Positions 44,445 to 58,337 of a stretch of DNA of 64,000 bases are shown here, in pieces; positions within the stretch are counted from its first letter, which is position 1; every line of letters begins with the position of its first letter. Position numbers and translations under genes: made by a program. This stretch comes from CAYPTB01 sp964413535. GTDB taxonomy: Bacteria > Planctomycetota > UBA1135 > GCA-002686595. Where the stretch lies: contig CAYPTB010000004.1 in the NCBI GenBank assembly GCA_964413535.1, positions 1 through 64,000 on the forward strand, in the 5' to 3' direction. The notes under the pieces are model-generated. The model worked only from the letters and a program-made list of their open reading frames with translations, had not been told where the DNA came from and made no database searches.

Positions 44445-46659
44445 CGTCCCTCGCGTCGTCCCCTCGCTCGTCGGGCGGCGTCGCAGGACGCCCATCGTCG
44501 ACATGGCGCGGCAGTCGGAGCAAGAAGCGCGCCCCTCTCCGCGTCCCGTCGGCGGGGAGGTTCGCGGCCGAGAGCTCCCCGCCGAGCGCGCGCACGATGC
44601 CATAGGAAACCGACAGACCGAGGCCCGTTCCGCCGGTGCGCGTGAAGAACGGATCGAAGATGCGGGTGAGATCCGCCTCGGCGATGCCCGGGCCCTCGTC
44701 CTCGACGGCGAGCAGGGCCCACTGCGGGTCGGAGCGATCGGCGACCACGCGCACCCGTCCGCGGCCCGCCATGACGCGCCCGGCGTTGATCAGGAGGTTC
44801 AAGAGCACCTGCTCCAGCCGCCCCTCGTTGCCGGGCACCTCGAGCGGCCGGTCGAGGTCCACGAGCTCGATCCGGACGCCCTTCAAGTCGCCCGAGAGAT
44901 CGGCGATCGAGACGGCGCGCTCCGCGACCCGCGCCAGGTCGGCCGTGCTGCCCTCGCGATCGGGCCGCGCGAACGAGAGCAGCTCGCCGGTGATGTCGCG
45001 GATGCGCTGGAACCCGCGCCGCACCTGCGCCAGGTAGTGGGAGCGACGCGGGTCGTCGGGCGCGGAGCGCTCGAGCAGGGCGAGGTAGTTCCCGATGCCC
45101 TCGAGCGGATTGTTGACCTCGTGCGCGACGCCGGCCGTCAGCAGGCCGAGCGCGCTCGCGCGCTCCGCCGTCCGCGCCCGGCGCTCGAGCTCGCGCTCGC
45201 GCGTGCGGTCGCTGAGCGAGACCTCGACCAGCCGCTTGCCCCCGTAGTCGATCGCGACGCAGCGCGCGTCGACCTCGAGCGGCGGACCGCGGCGGACGTC
45301 GAGCGCGAGCCCCGCGAGCACGACCGGCTTCCCCGTGCCGCGCGCCGCCTCGCGCACCGCCGCGCGCAGCCGCTCGAGTCCCGCCGCACCGAAAGCGGGC
45401 TCGAGACTCGCGAGCGTCGGGGCATCGGCGCCGACTCGCTCGGCGCCGGGTCGATCGGCATCGATCTCTCCGGACCCGACCCGTTCGGCCGAGAGAGCGA
45501 GCGCCTCGCGCGCGAGGGGGTTCCAATCCGAGAGGCGCTCTCTTGCGGGCTCGACGATCACGATCATGTCGGCGGCGGCCTCCAGCAGGGCGCGCTGCTT
45601 CTCCGACTCGTCGCGGATGCGCGCGAGGAAGAGCTCCGTCTCGCGCAGGCGGCTGGCGCGCAGGCTGGCGTGCACGAAGAAGGCGCTGCCGAGCCCGATC
45701 GCGGCCAGCACGAAGAGCGTGCGCAGGGCCGTCCGGAGCGTGGAGCCGTCGATCGGATCCGCGGCCAGCACGGCTTCGGGCACCGCGCTGACGACGTACG
45801 AAGCCGGAGTCGCGCCCGTGGCGCGCGCGAAATAGGTCGCGGCGCTCGTCTCGACGTGCGGCGCGCCCGAGAGGAGCGCTGTGAGCGTCGCGGGGTCGGG
45901 CGCGAGGGGCTGCGCGGCAGCGCCCTTCGGCGGTGCGAACAGTCGGCCCTCGGAGTCGAACAGGAAACTCGTCGTCCCGACCAGCGGCGCGAAGCTCGAG
46001 AGCGCGTGCAGGAGCGGCGCCGCGTAGACCGTCACGACCACGGCGCCGAGGCGCCGGCCGCCGTCCGTGACGCTCGAGACGAGATGGAAGACGCGCCGGT
46101 CGCTCTCCTCCACCTCGACGCGACTCGCGTCGTACAGGAGGGCCGAGGCGACCACTTCGCCCGGCGCCGCAGAGCGCGCGGCTCCCACCAGGTCGGAGCG
46201 CGGCGTCGGGTCGAGGAGCGACGCGGGCAGCGTCGCCACGCCGCCTCCCATGCGCTCGCAGCGGAAGCGCTCGCGGTCCGCTAGATCGAGCACGCGCAGA
46301 CGATCGAGCTCGTGGAAGCTCGCCAGGTAGGGGCGCAGGAAGCGTCCGAGCTCCGAGCTCGGGTCCGCGTCGCCGGGCGACGCGCGCAGGAGGTCGACGA
46401 CGTGCGGGCTCTTCGCCAGGTGCGCGGCGTGGCGCCGACCTTCGCCGAGCAAGCCGGCCACCTCGCGCGCCAAGGGTTCCTGCTGCGCGTCGACCAGGTC
46501 GACGAGGTCGCGGCGGTGACTCGCGCGCTGCTCCGCCAGCCGATCGAGCCCGTCGGAGATCTCGAGCGCGGCGAGGCCGCCGAAGAGCAGGACGGCCGCC
46601 GCGGCGCGCCATGGAATGCGCCGCGCCGACGTGTGCGAGCCGGTCGCGCCATGCGGCAT
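44431..46659 (-). CDS. Membrane sensor histidine kinase (NtrB/DctB-like)
   Basis: 742 aa from ATG 46659. Two membrane segments (about 16-33 and 310-330) enclose a large extracytoplasmic sensor, probably Cache-type. Then a PAS domain (about 350-490), HisKA with H513 in GVAHEVNNPLEG, and HATPase with N box LNLLINAG, G1 DEGPGI and FDPFFTRTGGTGLGL. First gene of the kinase/regulator/CRTAC1 operon and divergent from the TrkH gene; the ligand cannot be told. Confidence 0.92.
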   Translation of the reverse strand: MPHGATGSHTSARRIPWRAAAAVLLFGGLAALEISDGLDRLAEQRASHRRDLVDLVDAQQEPLAREVAGLLGEGRRHAAHLAKSPHVVDLLRASPGDADPSSELGRFLRPYLASFHELDRLRVLDLADRERFRCERMGGGVATLPASLLDPTPRSDLVGAARSAAPGEVVASALLYDASRVEVEESDRRVFHLVSSVTDGGRRLGAVVVTVYAAPLLHALSSFAPLVGTTSFLFDSEGRLFAPPKGAAAQPLAPDPATLTALLSGAPHVETSAATYFARATGATPASYVVSAVPEAVLAADPIDGSTLRTALRTLFVLAAIGLGSAFFVHASLRASRLRETELFLARIRDESEKQRALLEAAADMIVIVEPARERLSDWNPLAREALALSAERVGSGEIDADRPGAERVGADAPTLASLEPAFGAAGLERLRAAVREAARGTGKPVVLAGLALDVRRGPPLEVDARCVAIDYGGKRLVEVSLSDRTRERELERRARTAERASALGLLTAGVAHEVNNPLEGIGNYLALLERSAPDDPRRSHYLAQVRRGFQRIRDITGELLSFARPDREGSTADLARVAERAVSIADLSGDLKGVRIELVDLDRPLEVPGNEGRLEQVLLNLLINAGRVMAGRGRVRVVADRSDPQWALLAVEDEGPGIAEADLTRIFDPFFTRTGGTGLGLSVSYGIVRALGGELSAANLPADGTRRGARFLLRLPRHVDDGRPATPPDERGDDARDDENV

Positions 46660-46767
46660 GCGGCCATGGTGGGGTTCGCGGCGCCGGGTTTCCAGGCGCC
46701 GCGCAGCCCGCGCTTCCCGTCCCAACGGGCGGAGGTGCGCGTCGGGCGCGGAAGTCGGAGCGTTCCC

Positions 46768-46796
46768 TTGACGCGGGTTTCGAGCGCCGCCATGAA
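46768..46796 (+). promoter_or_regulatory. Weak promoter-like elements upstream of trkH
   Basis: TTGACG at 46768-46773 and, 17 bp later, CATGAA at 46791-46796. The -35 is good and the -10 is poor; it is placed 30 bp before the ATG. Confidence 0.25.
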
Positions 46797-46826
46797 GGTG
46801 CTCCGCGGGGCCGAGCTCGGCCGACG

Positions 46827-48332
46827 ATGAACATCTCCGCCGTCCGTTGGTTGCTCGGCAGCTTGTGTGTCCTGCACGCCGTGGCCCTGCTCGCACCGGC
46901 CGGGGTCTCGGCGCTCTACGGGGAGATGGACGACGTCCAGGGCTTCCTGTTGTCCTCGGCCGTGGCGGCGGCCGGCGGGACGCTCTTGATGCTCACGAAT
47001 CGCAAGTCGCGCGAGACTTCCGAGGGGCGGCCGGCGTTCTTCCTGCGCGAGGGCCTGGTCGTCGTGGGTCTCGGCTGGATCCTCTCGGCCGCGATCGGCT
47101 CGCTGCCGTTCCTGTGGTGCGGCGCGACCGATTCCGTCGCGGACGCGCTGTTCGAGTCGACCTCGGGCTTCACGACCACCGGAGCCTCGATCTTCTCCGG
47201 CGATCAGGTCGACGGGCTCTCGCACGGGATCGCCTTCTGGCGCTGCTTCTCGCACTGGATCGGCGGCATCGGGATCGTGATCGTGTTCGTGTCCGTGTTC
47301 CCGTCCGGCGGGCGCAACCTGTACCGGGCGGAGACGATCTCGCGCGAGGCCGACAGCGCGCGCGTGCGCGACAGCGCGTTCAAGGTGATGCGCGTCTACT
47401 TCGTGCTCACGCTCTTGCACGCCGTGGCGCTGAAGCTCGCGGGACTCGACGTGTTCGACTCTGTGATCCACGCCTTCTCGAGCATCGCGACCGGCGGCTT
47501 CTCGAACCGCGGAGCGAGCATCGCCTACTACGCCTCGCCGCTCGTGGAGTTCGTCTGCATCGTCTTCATGGTCGCGGCGGGCGTGAACTTCTTCGTCTGG
47601 GACGTGTTCCTGCGCCGCGGGCCGGGCGGCGCGCTCGAGCATGCCCAGAGGTCGACGGAGCTCAAGCTGTACCTCTTGGTGCTCGGCTGCGGTTGCCTGG
47701 TGATCACGCTGGTCCTGTGGGTGTGGGGCGGCAGCAACGGACTACCCGGGAGCGATCTCCCCAACTACTCGAGCTTCCTGGCGAGCGCGCGCGACGCGAC
47801 CTTCAGCTTCGTCTCCATGCAGACCTGCACGGGATACGTCACGGCCGACTTCGACCGCTGGCCGGACGTGTGCCGCATGCTGCTGGCGGCCGCGGCCTTC
47901 GTCGGCGCGTGCACGGGCTCCACGGGCGGCGGCGTGAAGATCGTGAGGCTCGCCGTCGTCACCCGCGCGGCGCTGGCCGCAGCGCGCTCCTTCGCCCAGC
48001 CGCGCTCGATCCAGACCGTCGAGATGGACGGCAAGGCCCTGGGCGACGAGACGATCGCGTCCGCGACGCGCTTCTTCGCCCTGTGGGTGTTGCTCGGCCT
48101 GGGCGCCGCGGTCGCGCTGGCGCTGCTCGGCTCGGACGCCACGACCTCGCTCACGAGCGTGATCTCCTGCATGAGCAACGTCGGACCGGGGCTCGGTTCG
48201 GTCGGTCCGAGCCTGCACTACGGGGACCTGAACGGCGCCAGCAAGGTCATCCTGTGCGCGGCGATGCTCTTCGGCCGCCTCGAGCTCTACGCCCTGATCG
48301 CCCTGTTCCTGCCGCGCACCTGGCGCCGCTGA
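46827..48332 (+). CDS. trkH: TrkH-family potassium uptake channel subunit
   Basis: 501 aa with about ten hydrophobic segments. TrkH selectivity-filter loops are visible: STSGFTTTGAS, SSIATGGFSNRG, MQTCTGYVTADF and SCMSNVGPGLGSVGP, each with the central Gly. The fixed H-W-x-G-G-x-G-x-x-x motif is HWIGGIGIVIVFVSVF. The gating partner TrkA/KtrA is not in the window. Stand-alone gene divergent from the histidine kinase; the shared 167-bp spacer leaves open whether the two-component system controls potassium uptake. Confidence 0.92.
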   Translation: MNISAVRWLLGSLCVLHAVALLAPAGVSALYGEMDDVQGFLLSSAVAAAGGTLLMLTNRKSRETSEGRPAFFLREGLVVVGLGWILSAAIGSLPFLWCGATDSVADALFESTSGFTTTGASIFSGDQVDGLSHGIAFWRCFSHWIGGIGIVIVFVSVFPSGGRNLYRAETISREADSARVRDSAFKVMRVYFVLTLLHAVALKLAGLDVFDSVIHAFSSIATGGFSNRGASIAYYASPLVEFVCIVFMVAAGVNFFVWDVFLRRGPGGALEHAQRSTELKLYLLVLGCGCLVITLVLWVWGGSNGLPGSDLPNYSSFLASARDATFSFVSMQTCTGYVTADFDRWPDVCRMLLAAAAFVGACTGSTGGGVKIVRLAVVTRAALAAARSFAQPRSIQTVEMDGKALGDETIASATRFFALWVLLGLGAAVALALLGSDATTSLTSVISCMSNVGPGLGSVGPSLHYGDLNGASKVILCAAMLFGRLELYALIALFLPRTWRR

Positions 48333-48468
48333 GCGCGAGCTCTGGCGGGAAGCGGTCGGTCCTGCGAACGCGCGTAGCTCGGCGAGAAAGCCGTCTCCCC
48401 GCCTTGCGCCGAGACGCCTAGACTCTCCGAGGGCGGGCAGGGCGCCCGCGCGGCAGGGGGTCGGACTC

Positions 48469-49608
48469 GTGTCGGAAGTGCTCTTCGTCGGTTTTCGCCT
48501 GGGCGCGCTCGAAGCGGCCGAGCGCCTGGGTCTCTGCTGTCGCATCCTGCACGAGCGCGAGCTCCCGCCCGCCGTCCAGGCGCGCGCGCAGGCGCGCTCG
48601 ACCGCGCTCGAGCGCGAGCAGGTCGAGGCCGCGGTGGACGAGCTCTGTGCGGGCGCGTCGATCGCCGCCGTGCTCGGCATCGTGGAGCGCACCGTCCTCC
48701 CCGCGAGCTGGGCCCGAGCGCGACTGGGCCTCGCGCCGGCCGGCATCGAAGTCGCCGACCGCTGCACGGACAAGGTCGCCATGAAGCGCGCGGCGGCGGC
48801 GCACGAGATCCCGTGCACCGCGTGGCGCGCGGTGTTCGCCGAGACGGATCCGGGCGAGCTCGGGGCGGCGCTCGGGTTCCCGGTCGTCCTCAAGCGCAAG
48901 CGTTCGTCTGGAAGCCGCGGGATGGTCGTGGCGCACGACGCCGACGCCATCACGCGCGCGCTCCAGAGCTGCGACCTCGCCGAGCGCTTCGTGCACGGAC
49001 GCGAGATGAGCGTCGAGTCGTTCGTCGTGGACGGCCGCGTCGTCTTCGTCAACCCGACCGAGTACCTCGTCCCCTTGCATGCGAACGTGCTCCCGGCCGA
49101 GCTCGGCACCCCCGAGCGCGAGCGCATCCTCGCGCTGAACGAGCGCGTGATCGCGGCCATGGGAGTCGTGACCGGCATCACGCACGTCGAGCTGTTCCTC
49201 AGCGAGCAGGGTCCCTTGTTCGGCGAGATCGCGATCCGACCGCCGGGCGGACGGATCATGTCGTGCCTGCGGCGCGCCTGGGGCTTCGACCCGTGGGAGG
49301 CGTGGCTGCGGCTCGAGCTCGGAGGGCAGGTCGAGTTCCCGCCGCGCGCCCGCCGCGCGGCCGGCGTCTGGGTGCTCCATCCCGGGGCGGGCATCGTGGA
49401 GTCGATGGGGGACCCCGAACGGGTGAAGGAGCTGCCGGGCGTGCGCCGCGTCGTCTGCCGCGTCGCACCCGGCGACCGCGTCCTGCGCCGCGAGGGCACG
49501 GGCCAGGACGTCGGCTTCATCCAGGTCCAGGGCGCGGATCGCGACCAGGTGGCGGAGTACCTGCAACGCGCGCACGCCGAGCTCGCGATCCGAATGCGCG
49601 ACGCATGA
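48469..49608 (+). CDS. ATP-grasp carboxylate-amine/thiol ligase-like protein
   Basis: 379 aa from a GTG. Biotin-carboxylase-like ATP-grasp: CTDKVAMKRAAAAHEIP, GFPVVLKRKRSSGSRGMVVAHD, FVHGREMSVESFVVDGRVVFVNPTEY and metal-binding HVELFLSEQGPLFGEIAIRPPGGR. The class includes enzymes that join amino acids to carboxylic acids in peptide and secondary-metabolite pathways. The substrate is unknown. Its ATG-A overlap with a possible upstream start of the TPR gene suggests read-through transcription, but that gene also has its own promoter. Confidence 0.82.
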   Translation: MSEVLFVGFRLGALEAAERLGLCCRILHERELPPAVQARAQARSTALEREQVEAAVDELCAGASIAAVLGIVERTVLPASWARARLGLAPAGIEVADRCTDKVAMKRAAAAHEIPCTAWRAVFAETDPGELGAALGFPVVLKRKRSSGSRGMVVAHDADAITRALQSCDLAERFVHGREMSVESFVVDGRVVFVNPTEYLVPLHANVLPAELGTPERERILALNERVIAAMGVVTGITHVELFLSEQGPLFGEIAIRPPGGRIMSCLRRAWGFDPWEAWLRLELGGQVEFPPRARRAAGVWVLHPGAGIVESMGDPERVKELPGVRRVVCRVAPGDRVLRREGTGQDVGFIQVQGADRDQVAEYLQRAHAELAIRMRDA

Positions 49609-49625
49609 GCGCACCCGACGTTTCT

Positions 49626-49654
49626 TTGATCGATCCGTTCGGGCTCACTAGAGT
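49626..49654 (+). promoter_or_regulatory. Sigma-70-like promoter of the TPR lipoprotein gene
   Basis: TTGATC (49626-49631), 17-bp spacer, TAGAGT (49649-49654), then the ATG at 49665. The start codon would be almost leaderless. The spacing is ideal and each hexamer matches four of six consensus bases; this also favours ATG 49665 over 49605. Confidence 0.45.
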
Positions 49655-49664
49655 CTCTGCCGCC

Positions 49665-51310
<1,646 letters not shown>

Positions 51311-51314
<4 letters not shown>

Positions 51315-52282
51315 GCGCCCTGGCTCGAGGTCGCGCGCGCAAGCTGGGTGTGGCCGCGGCCCTGGGCGCGGCGGGCGTGCTCGCAGCGGGTTGGATCGCG
51401 ACGCGGGCGATCGCCGCGCGCGCCGAGCGCGACTTTCCGCGGGAAGGGCGGCTCTTGACGGTCGAGGGTCTCCGCCAGCACGTGCTCGAGCGCGGGTCGG
51501 GGGAGCCGATCGTGTTCGTGCACGGCGCGTTCGGCGCGCTGGGGGACTTCACGGCGACGGTCGTGGACGAGCTCGCGTCGCGCCATCGCTGCGTGCTCTG
51601 GGATCGACCCGGGCACGGGTACAGCGAGCGTTCGGGTGCGATCGACGATCCGGGCGATCAGGCGCGCGTGCTCGTGGATCTCGTGCGAGCGCTGGAGCTC
51701 GACCGGCCCCTGCTGGTCGGCTTCTCCTACGGCGGAGCGGTGGTGCTCGCGGCGGCCCTCCTGGCACAGGACGAGTTCCGCGGCCTCGTCCTGATCAACG
51801 CGCCCAGCCACCCGTGGCCGGATCCGCTCGAGCTCGAGTACCGCGTCGCGGGGATCCCGGTCTTCGGGCCGCTCTTGTCGGAGACGTGGGTCGCGCCCGT
51901 GGGCGCGCTCTTGCTGCAGGGCGGCGTCGAGCGGGCGTTCGCACCGCTTTCGGTTCCCAGGGCGTTCGAGCGCTCGCCCGTGTCGCTCGCGCTGCGCCCG
52001 GCGAGCTACCGCGCGAACGCGGAGGACCGGCGCACGTTGAAGCCGTTCCTCGCCGGCGCGAGCGCGCGCTACGCAAAGTTGCGCCTCCCGATCACGTGCC
52101 TCGTGGCGAGCGGCGATCGCGTCGTGAGCCCGACGCTGCACGGGCCTCGGTTGCGCGCGTCCGCGGAAGAGGTCGAGCTCGTGGAGGTTCCCGGAGCCGG
52201 GCACCAGCTCCTGTACACGCACCCGGAGCTCGTCGTCGCCGCCGTCGATGCTCGGATGGCCGCGCACTCGACGGTGGAGTAG
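51311..52282 (+). CDS. Alpha/beta hydrolase with N-terminal membrane anchor
   Basis: 323 aa from GTG in a GTGA overlap with the TPR gene. One N-terminal hydrophobic segment (about 12-33), then the hydrolase fold: FVHGAFGAL oxyanion loop, DRPGHGYSER, nucleophile Ser in GFSYGG, Asp in VASGDRVVSP, and His in GAGHQLLYTHPE. All triad residues are present, so it should be an active esterase, lipase or related enzyme. Substrate unknown. Converges with the RND pump gene. Confidence 0.87.
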
Positions 52283-52294
52283 CGGGGCGCGGGG

Positions 52295-55495
<3,201 letters not shown>

Positions 55496-55507
55496 GGCGG
55501 GCTCCGA

Positions 55508-56731
55508 TCAGGGCAGAGCGATCACGCGCTCGCCGGCCTTCAGCCCGCCGGGGGCGAGCACGACGACCTCGCGGGCGGCGAGACCCGAGAGGACCTCGAC
55601 CCTGCCTTCCGCTTGGCGGCCGACCGCCACGTAGCGCTCCACGGCGACCCCGTCCTGGACGACGAAGACCTTGTCGACGCCGGCGAAGCGCACCAGGGCG
55701 TTCGGCGGAACGACGAGCGCGGGCGCGTCGGGATCGACGACGATCTCGGCGCGCACGAACGCGCCCGGTCGCAGGCGGCCGTCCGGGTTCGCGAGCTCGG
55801 CTTCCACGACGAGCGTGCGGGTGCGCGCGTCGAGCTCCGGGCTGATGCGCACGAGGCTCCCTGCGACGAAGCTCCCGGGGGCGGCCTCGAAGCGCACCTC
55901 CAGGCCGACCTGCACGCGGTGCGCGTCGCGCTCGGGAACCTCGAGCCGCAGCCGGACGGGATCGAAGCGCACGAGGCGCAGCACGGCCCGCCCGACCGAC
56001 AGGTACTCGCCCGTCCCGGCCAGGCGCTCGGCGACGGCGCCGTCGAAGGGCGCGACGATGCGCGTGTCCGCGAGCTCCGCGCGCGCGATGGCGAGCTCGG
56101 CCTCGCGCTGCGCGAGCACGGCGCGCGACACCTCGACCTGCTCGAAGGCGCCCTGCAGGCGGCTCTCGGCGCCGAGGAAGCGCGCCTCGGCCGCATCGAA
56201 GGCGGACTGCGCCACGGTTTGGTCGCGCAGGAGCGTGCGCAGGCGCTCGCGCTCGCGCCGCGCTTCGTCGAGCGCGGCCTGCGCCTCGCGCACGATCGCC
56301 GTGTCCTCGGAGCGGTGCTGGTCGGCGCCGTTCCCCCCGCCCGACGCGAGCCGTGCGCGCGCCGCCTGGACCGCGGCTTCGGCCAGGGTCACGCCGAGCT
56401 CGTAGTCGCGCGTCTCGACCGACGCGACGAGCTCCCCCGCGCGGACGCGCGAGCCGACGTCGACGGTCAGGCTCGCGAGCCGGCCCGAGACCTCGGAGGA
56501 GAGCGTCACCTCCTCGAACGCCACGAGCTCGCCCGTGACGCGCAGGGTGAGCGCCCACGGCTCGAGGCGCGCCGCGCTCGTGCTGGCCTCGTGCTCGGAG
56601 GGCGCTGCGACGCCTTCATCGGCCTCGGCGCGCGCCGACTCGGGCGGGGCGCAGGAGGGGGCCAGGAGGAACAGCGCGAGCGGGCCGCAGGGGGGATGAC
56701 GGCGGAGGATGGGGGGGAGGAGGTGGATCAT
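55508..56731 (-). CDS. RND efflux periplasmic adaptor (membrane fusion protein)
   Basis: 407 aa from ATG 56731. Signal and lipobox-like A-P-S-C near residue 27. Lipoyl half-motifs EVSGRLASLTVDVGSRVRAGELVA and APFDGAVAERLAGTGEYLSVG flank a long coiled hairpin (about 100-190), followed by the beta-barrel and the membrane-proximal domain (VVPPNALVRF, VFVVQDGVAVERYV). It links the pump to an outer-membrane channel. First gene of the two-gene operon. Confidence 0.92.
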   Translation of the reverse strand: MIHLLPPILRRHPPCGPLALFLLAPSCAPPESARAEADEGVAAPSEHEASTSAARLEPWALTLRVTGELVAFEEVTLSSEVSGRLASLTVDVGSRVRAGELVASVETRDYELGVTLAEAAVQAARARLASGGGNGADQHRSEDTAIVREAQAALDEARRERERLRTLLRDQTVAQSAFDAAEARFLGAESRLQGAFEQVEVSRAVLAQREAELAIARAELADTRIVAPFDGAVAERLAGTGEYLSVGRAVLRLVRFDPVRLRLEVPERDAHRVQVGLEVRFEAAPGSFVAGSLVRISPELDARTRTLVVEAELANPDGRLRPGAFVRAEIVVDPDAPALVVPPNALVRFAGVDKVFVVQDGVAVERYVAVGRQAEGRVEVLSGLAAREVVVLAPGGLKAGERVIALP

Positions 56732-56942
56732 GCGGACGCTCGCTCGGGCGTCCCATGATGCACGGAGACGCGTGCGGCGGGAATCGCCCCGCGCTCGCGA
56801 AGTTACGTGCGGGAACGGCCGCGCGCGGGCCGCGGGTCAAGCGATCGGGGGAGGGAGCCGATGGAGGTCCGTCCCCGGCGGCCTCCGGATTCGGCCCGAA
56901 TGGAGCGAAGACCCCCGCCGCGCCCCTCGACGTCCCCTTTCC

Positions 56943-58037
56943 ATGATCTTCCGGGAGGAGCCGGCCCCCGCCCGTCGGCCCGTGAACCAGATCGTCCTCT
57001 TAGCGCTCGCGCTCGCCCTGGGCGTCGCCGCGGTCGCGTCGGTGCGCCCGATGCCGCTCACGGACGAGTTCCCCACGCCCGCTCCGGTCGGCGTCGTGCG
57101 CCCGGTGACGGACGCGCGGCGGGTCGTGGGAGCGCACGCGTGCGCCGCGTGTCACGCGCGTGAGACGGAGGTCTGGCGCGCGAGCGCGCATCGCCGGGGA
57201 GCGCGCGCGCTGTTGCGGGGCGACGCCGCGCGGGAGATCGCCCTCGCGCTCGGCATCGCAGCCGTGCACTCGGACACCCGCTGCACGACCTGCCACTTCA
57301 CCGTGCAGGCCCCCAACGGAGCGGCAGCGGTCGCGATCGACGCCGTCTCGTGCGAATCGTGCCACGGCCCGGCGCGCGACTGGATCGAGCGCCACGCCGA
57401 CTTCGGCGTCGGTGTGGCGACCGCCGAGCGCGAATCGCCCGAGCACCGCGCCCTGCGACTCGCGCGTTGCGACGATGCCGGCATGAATCGGGTCGGAGAC
57501 CTGGTGGGGCTCGCGTCGCGCTGCTTTGGATGCCATCGCACCGCCGACCGAGAGCTCGTGGCCGCCGGCCATCCCGTGGGGAGGGACTTCGAGTTCGTGA
57601 GCTGGTCGCAGGGAGTCGTGCGTCACAACTTCGTGCGGGGAGACGGGAAGAACGCCGTCTCGTCCCCCGAGCGCACGCGCGTCATGTACGTGGTAGGGAA
57701 GCTCTTGGACGTGGAGTTCGCGTTCCTCGCGCTGGCTCGCGCGCGTGATCCGGGAGACTTCGCGAGTCTCCTGGAAGGGCGTGCGCACGCGAGCGTCGCG
57801 GCGCTCGCTCGCATCCAGGCCCTGATCCCCACGCGGGAGGTCGCACTGGCTCTCGCGCGCGCGAGATCGGTCGAGTCGGTCCCCGCCGGTCGTGGGCTCG
57901 CCGCGGCGGCGACCTTCATCCATTCCTGCGCGGAGCGCTTCGTGGCGGAGCAAGACGGACGTGACCTGTCGGCGCTCGACGCGGAGCTCGCTGAAGGCGA
58001 CGGCGAAGGCGAAGGCGACGGCGCGGCGTCGCAGTAG
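56943..58037 (+). CDS. Tetrahaem c-type cytochrome, membrane-anchored
   Basis: 364 aa. N-terminal hydrophobic anchor (about 15-34) with an Arg-rich start. Four CxxCH haem sites: 67-71 (CAACH), 114-118 (CTTCH), 137-141 (CESCH) and 194-198 (CFGCH). The spacing and the VGAHACAACH...VWRASAHRRG pattern resemble the cytochrome c554-like family. The C-terminal 160 residues have no haem and are helical, ending in a low-complexity Glu/Gly/Asp run from a hexanucleotide-like repeat (about 57990-58020). Electron partner unknown. Confidence 0.87.
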   Translation: MIFREEPAPARRPVNQIVLLALALALGVAAVASVRPMPLTDEFPTPAPVGVVRPVTDARRVVGAHACAACHARETEVWRASAHRRGARALLRGDAAREIALALGIAAVHSDTRCTTCHFTVQAPNGAAAVAIDAVSCESCHGPARDWIERHADFGVGVATAERESPEHRALRLARCDDAGMNRVGDLVGLASRCFGCHRTADRELVAAGHPVGRDFEFVSWSQGVVRHNFVRGDGKNAVSSPERTRVMYVVGKLLDVEFAFLALARARDPGDFASLLEGRAHASVAALARIQALIPTREVALALARARSVESVPAGRGLAAAATFIHSCAERFVAEQDGRDLSALDAELAEGDGEGEGDGAASQ

Positions 58038-58046
58038 TCGCGCGAT

Positions 58047-58069
58047 CGCCGTGGAGCGAGCTCACGGCG
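58047..58069 (+). terminator. Hairpin after the cytochrome gene
   Basis: CGCCGTG (58047-58053) and CACGGCG (58063-58069) with a 9-nt loop, starting 10 nt after the stop at 58037. No T-tract. Confidence 0.45.
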
Positions 58070-58199
58070 CGCCGGCCGCGGCGGGAGGCGCGGCGGGGAG
58101 CGCAGCGGGTCCTGCGCGGCCCGCTAGACGGGGCGCCGGGAGCTCGCCCGCCACCCGCCGCTCGAGCTCGGTGACCTTGTCCGCCCGTCCGCTGTCCAT
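58062..58199 (-). CDS. Possible 45-aa small protein
   Basis: ATG at 58199 with GGAG about seven bases upstream. The product begins with a charged helix (ADKVTELERRV) and ends in Ala/Pro low complexity. It lies in the 300-bp gap between the cytochrome and the secreted-protein gene; nothing else is visible there apart from the terminator-like hairpin. No homology recognised; may not be real. Confidence 0.25.
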   Translation of the reverse strand: MDSGRADKVTELERRVAGELPAPRLAGRAGPAALPAAPPAAAGAP

Positions 58200-58337
58200 G
58201 CCGCGCTCCTTCTGATCGCATTGGACGCCGGCGAGGGGGCGCCCCGCGAGCGCTTCGCCTCGGATCCCGCCGCGCACCTTGTCGGATCCAGGTCAGGCCA
58301 TTAGCGTTGCTTCCAACGACCGAAGGGAGCCACGGCC

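Noticed and set aside
48419..48424. TAGACT as -10 of the ATP-grasp gene at 48469 (also 35556-35561 before 35579)
   Set aside because: No -35 hexamer at 16-18 bp upstream in either place; left out as features.
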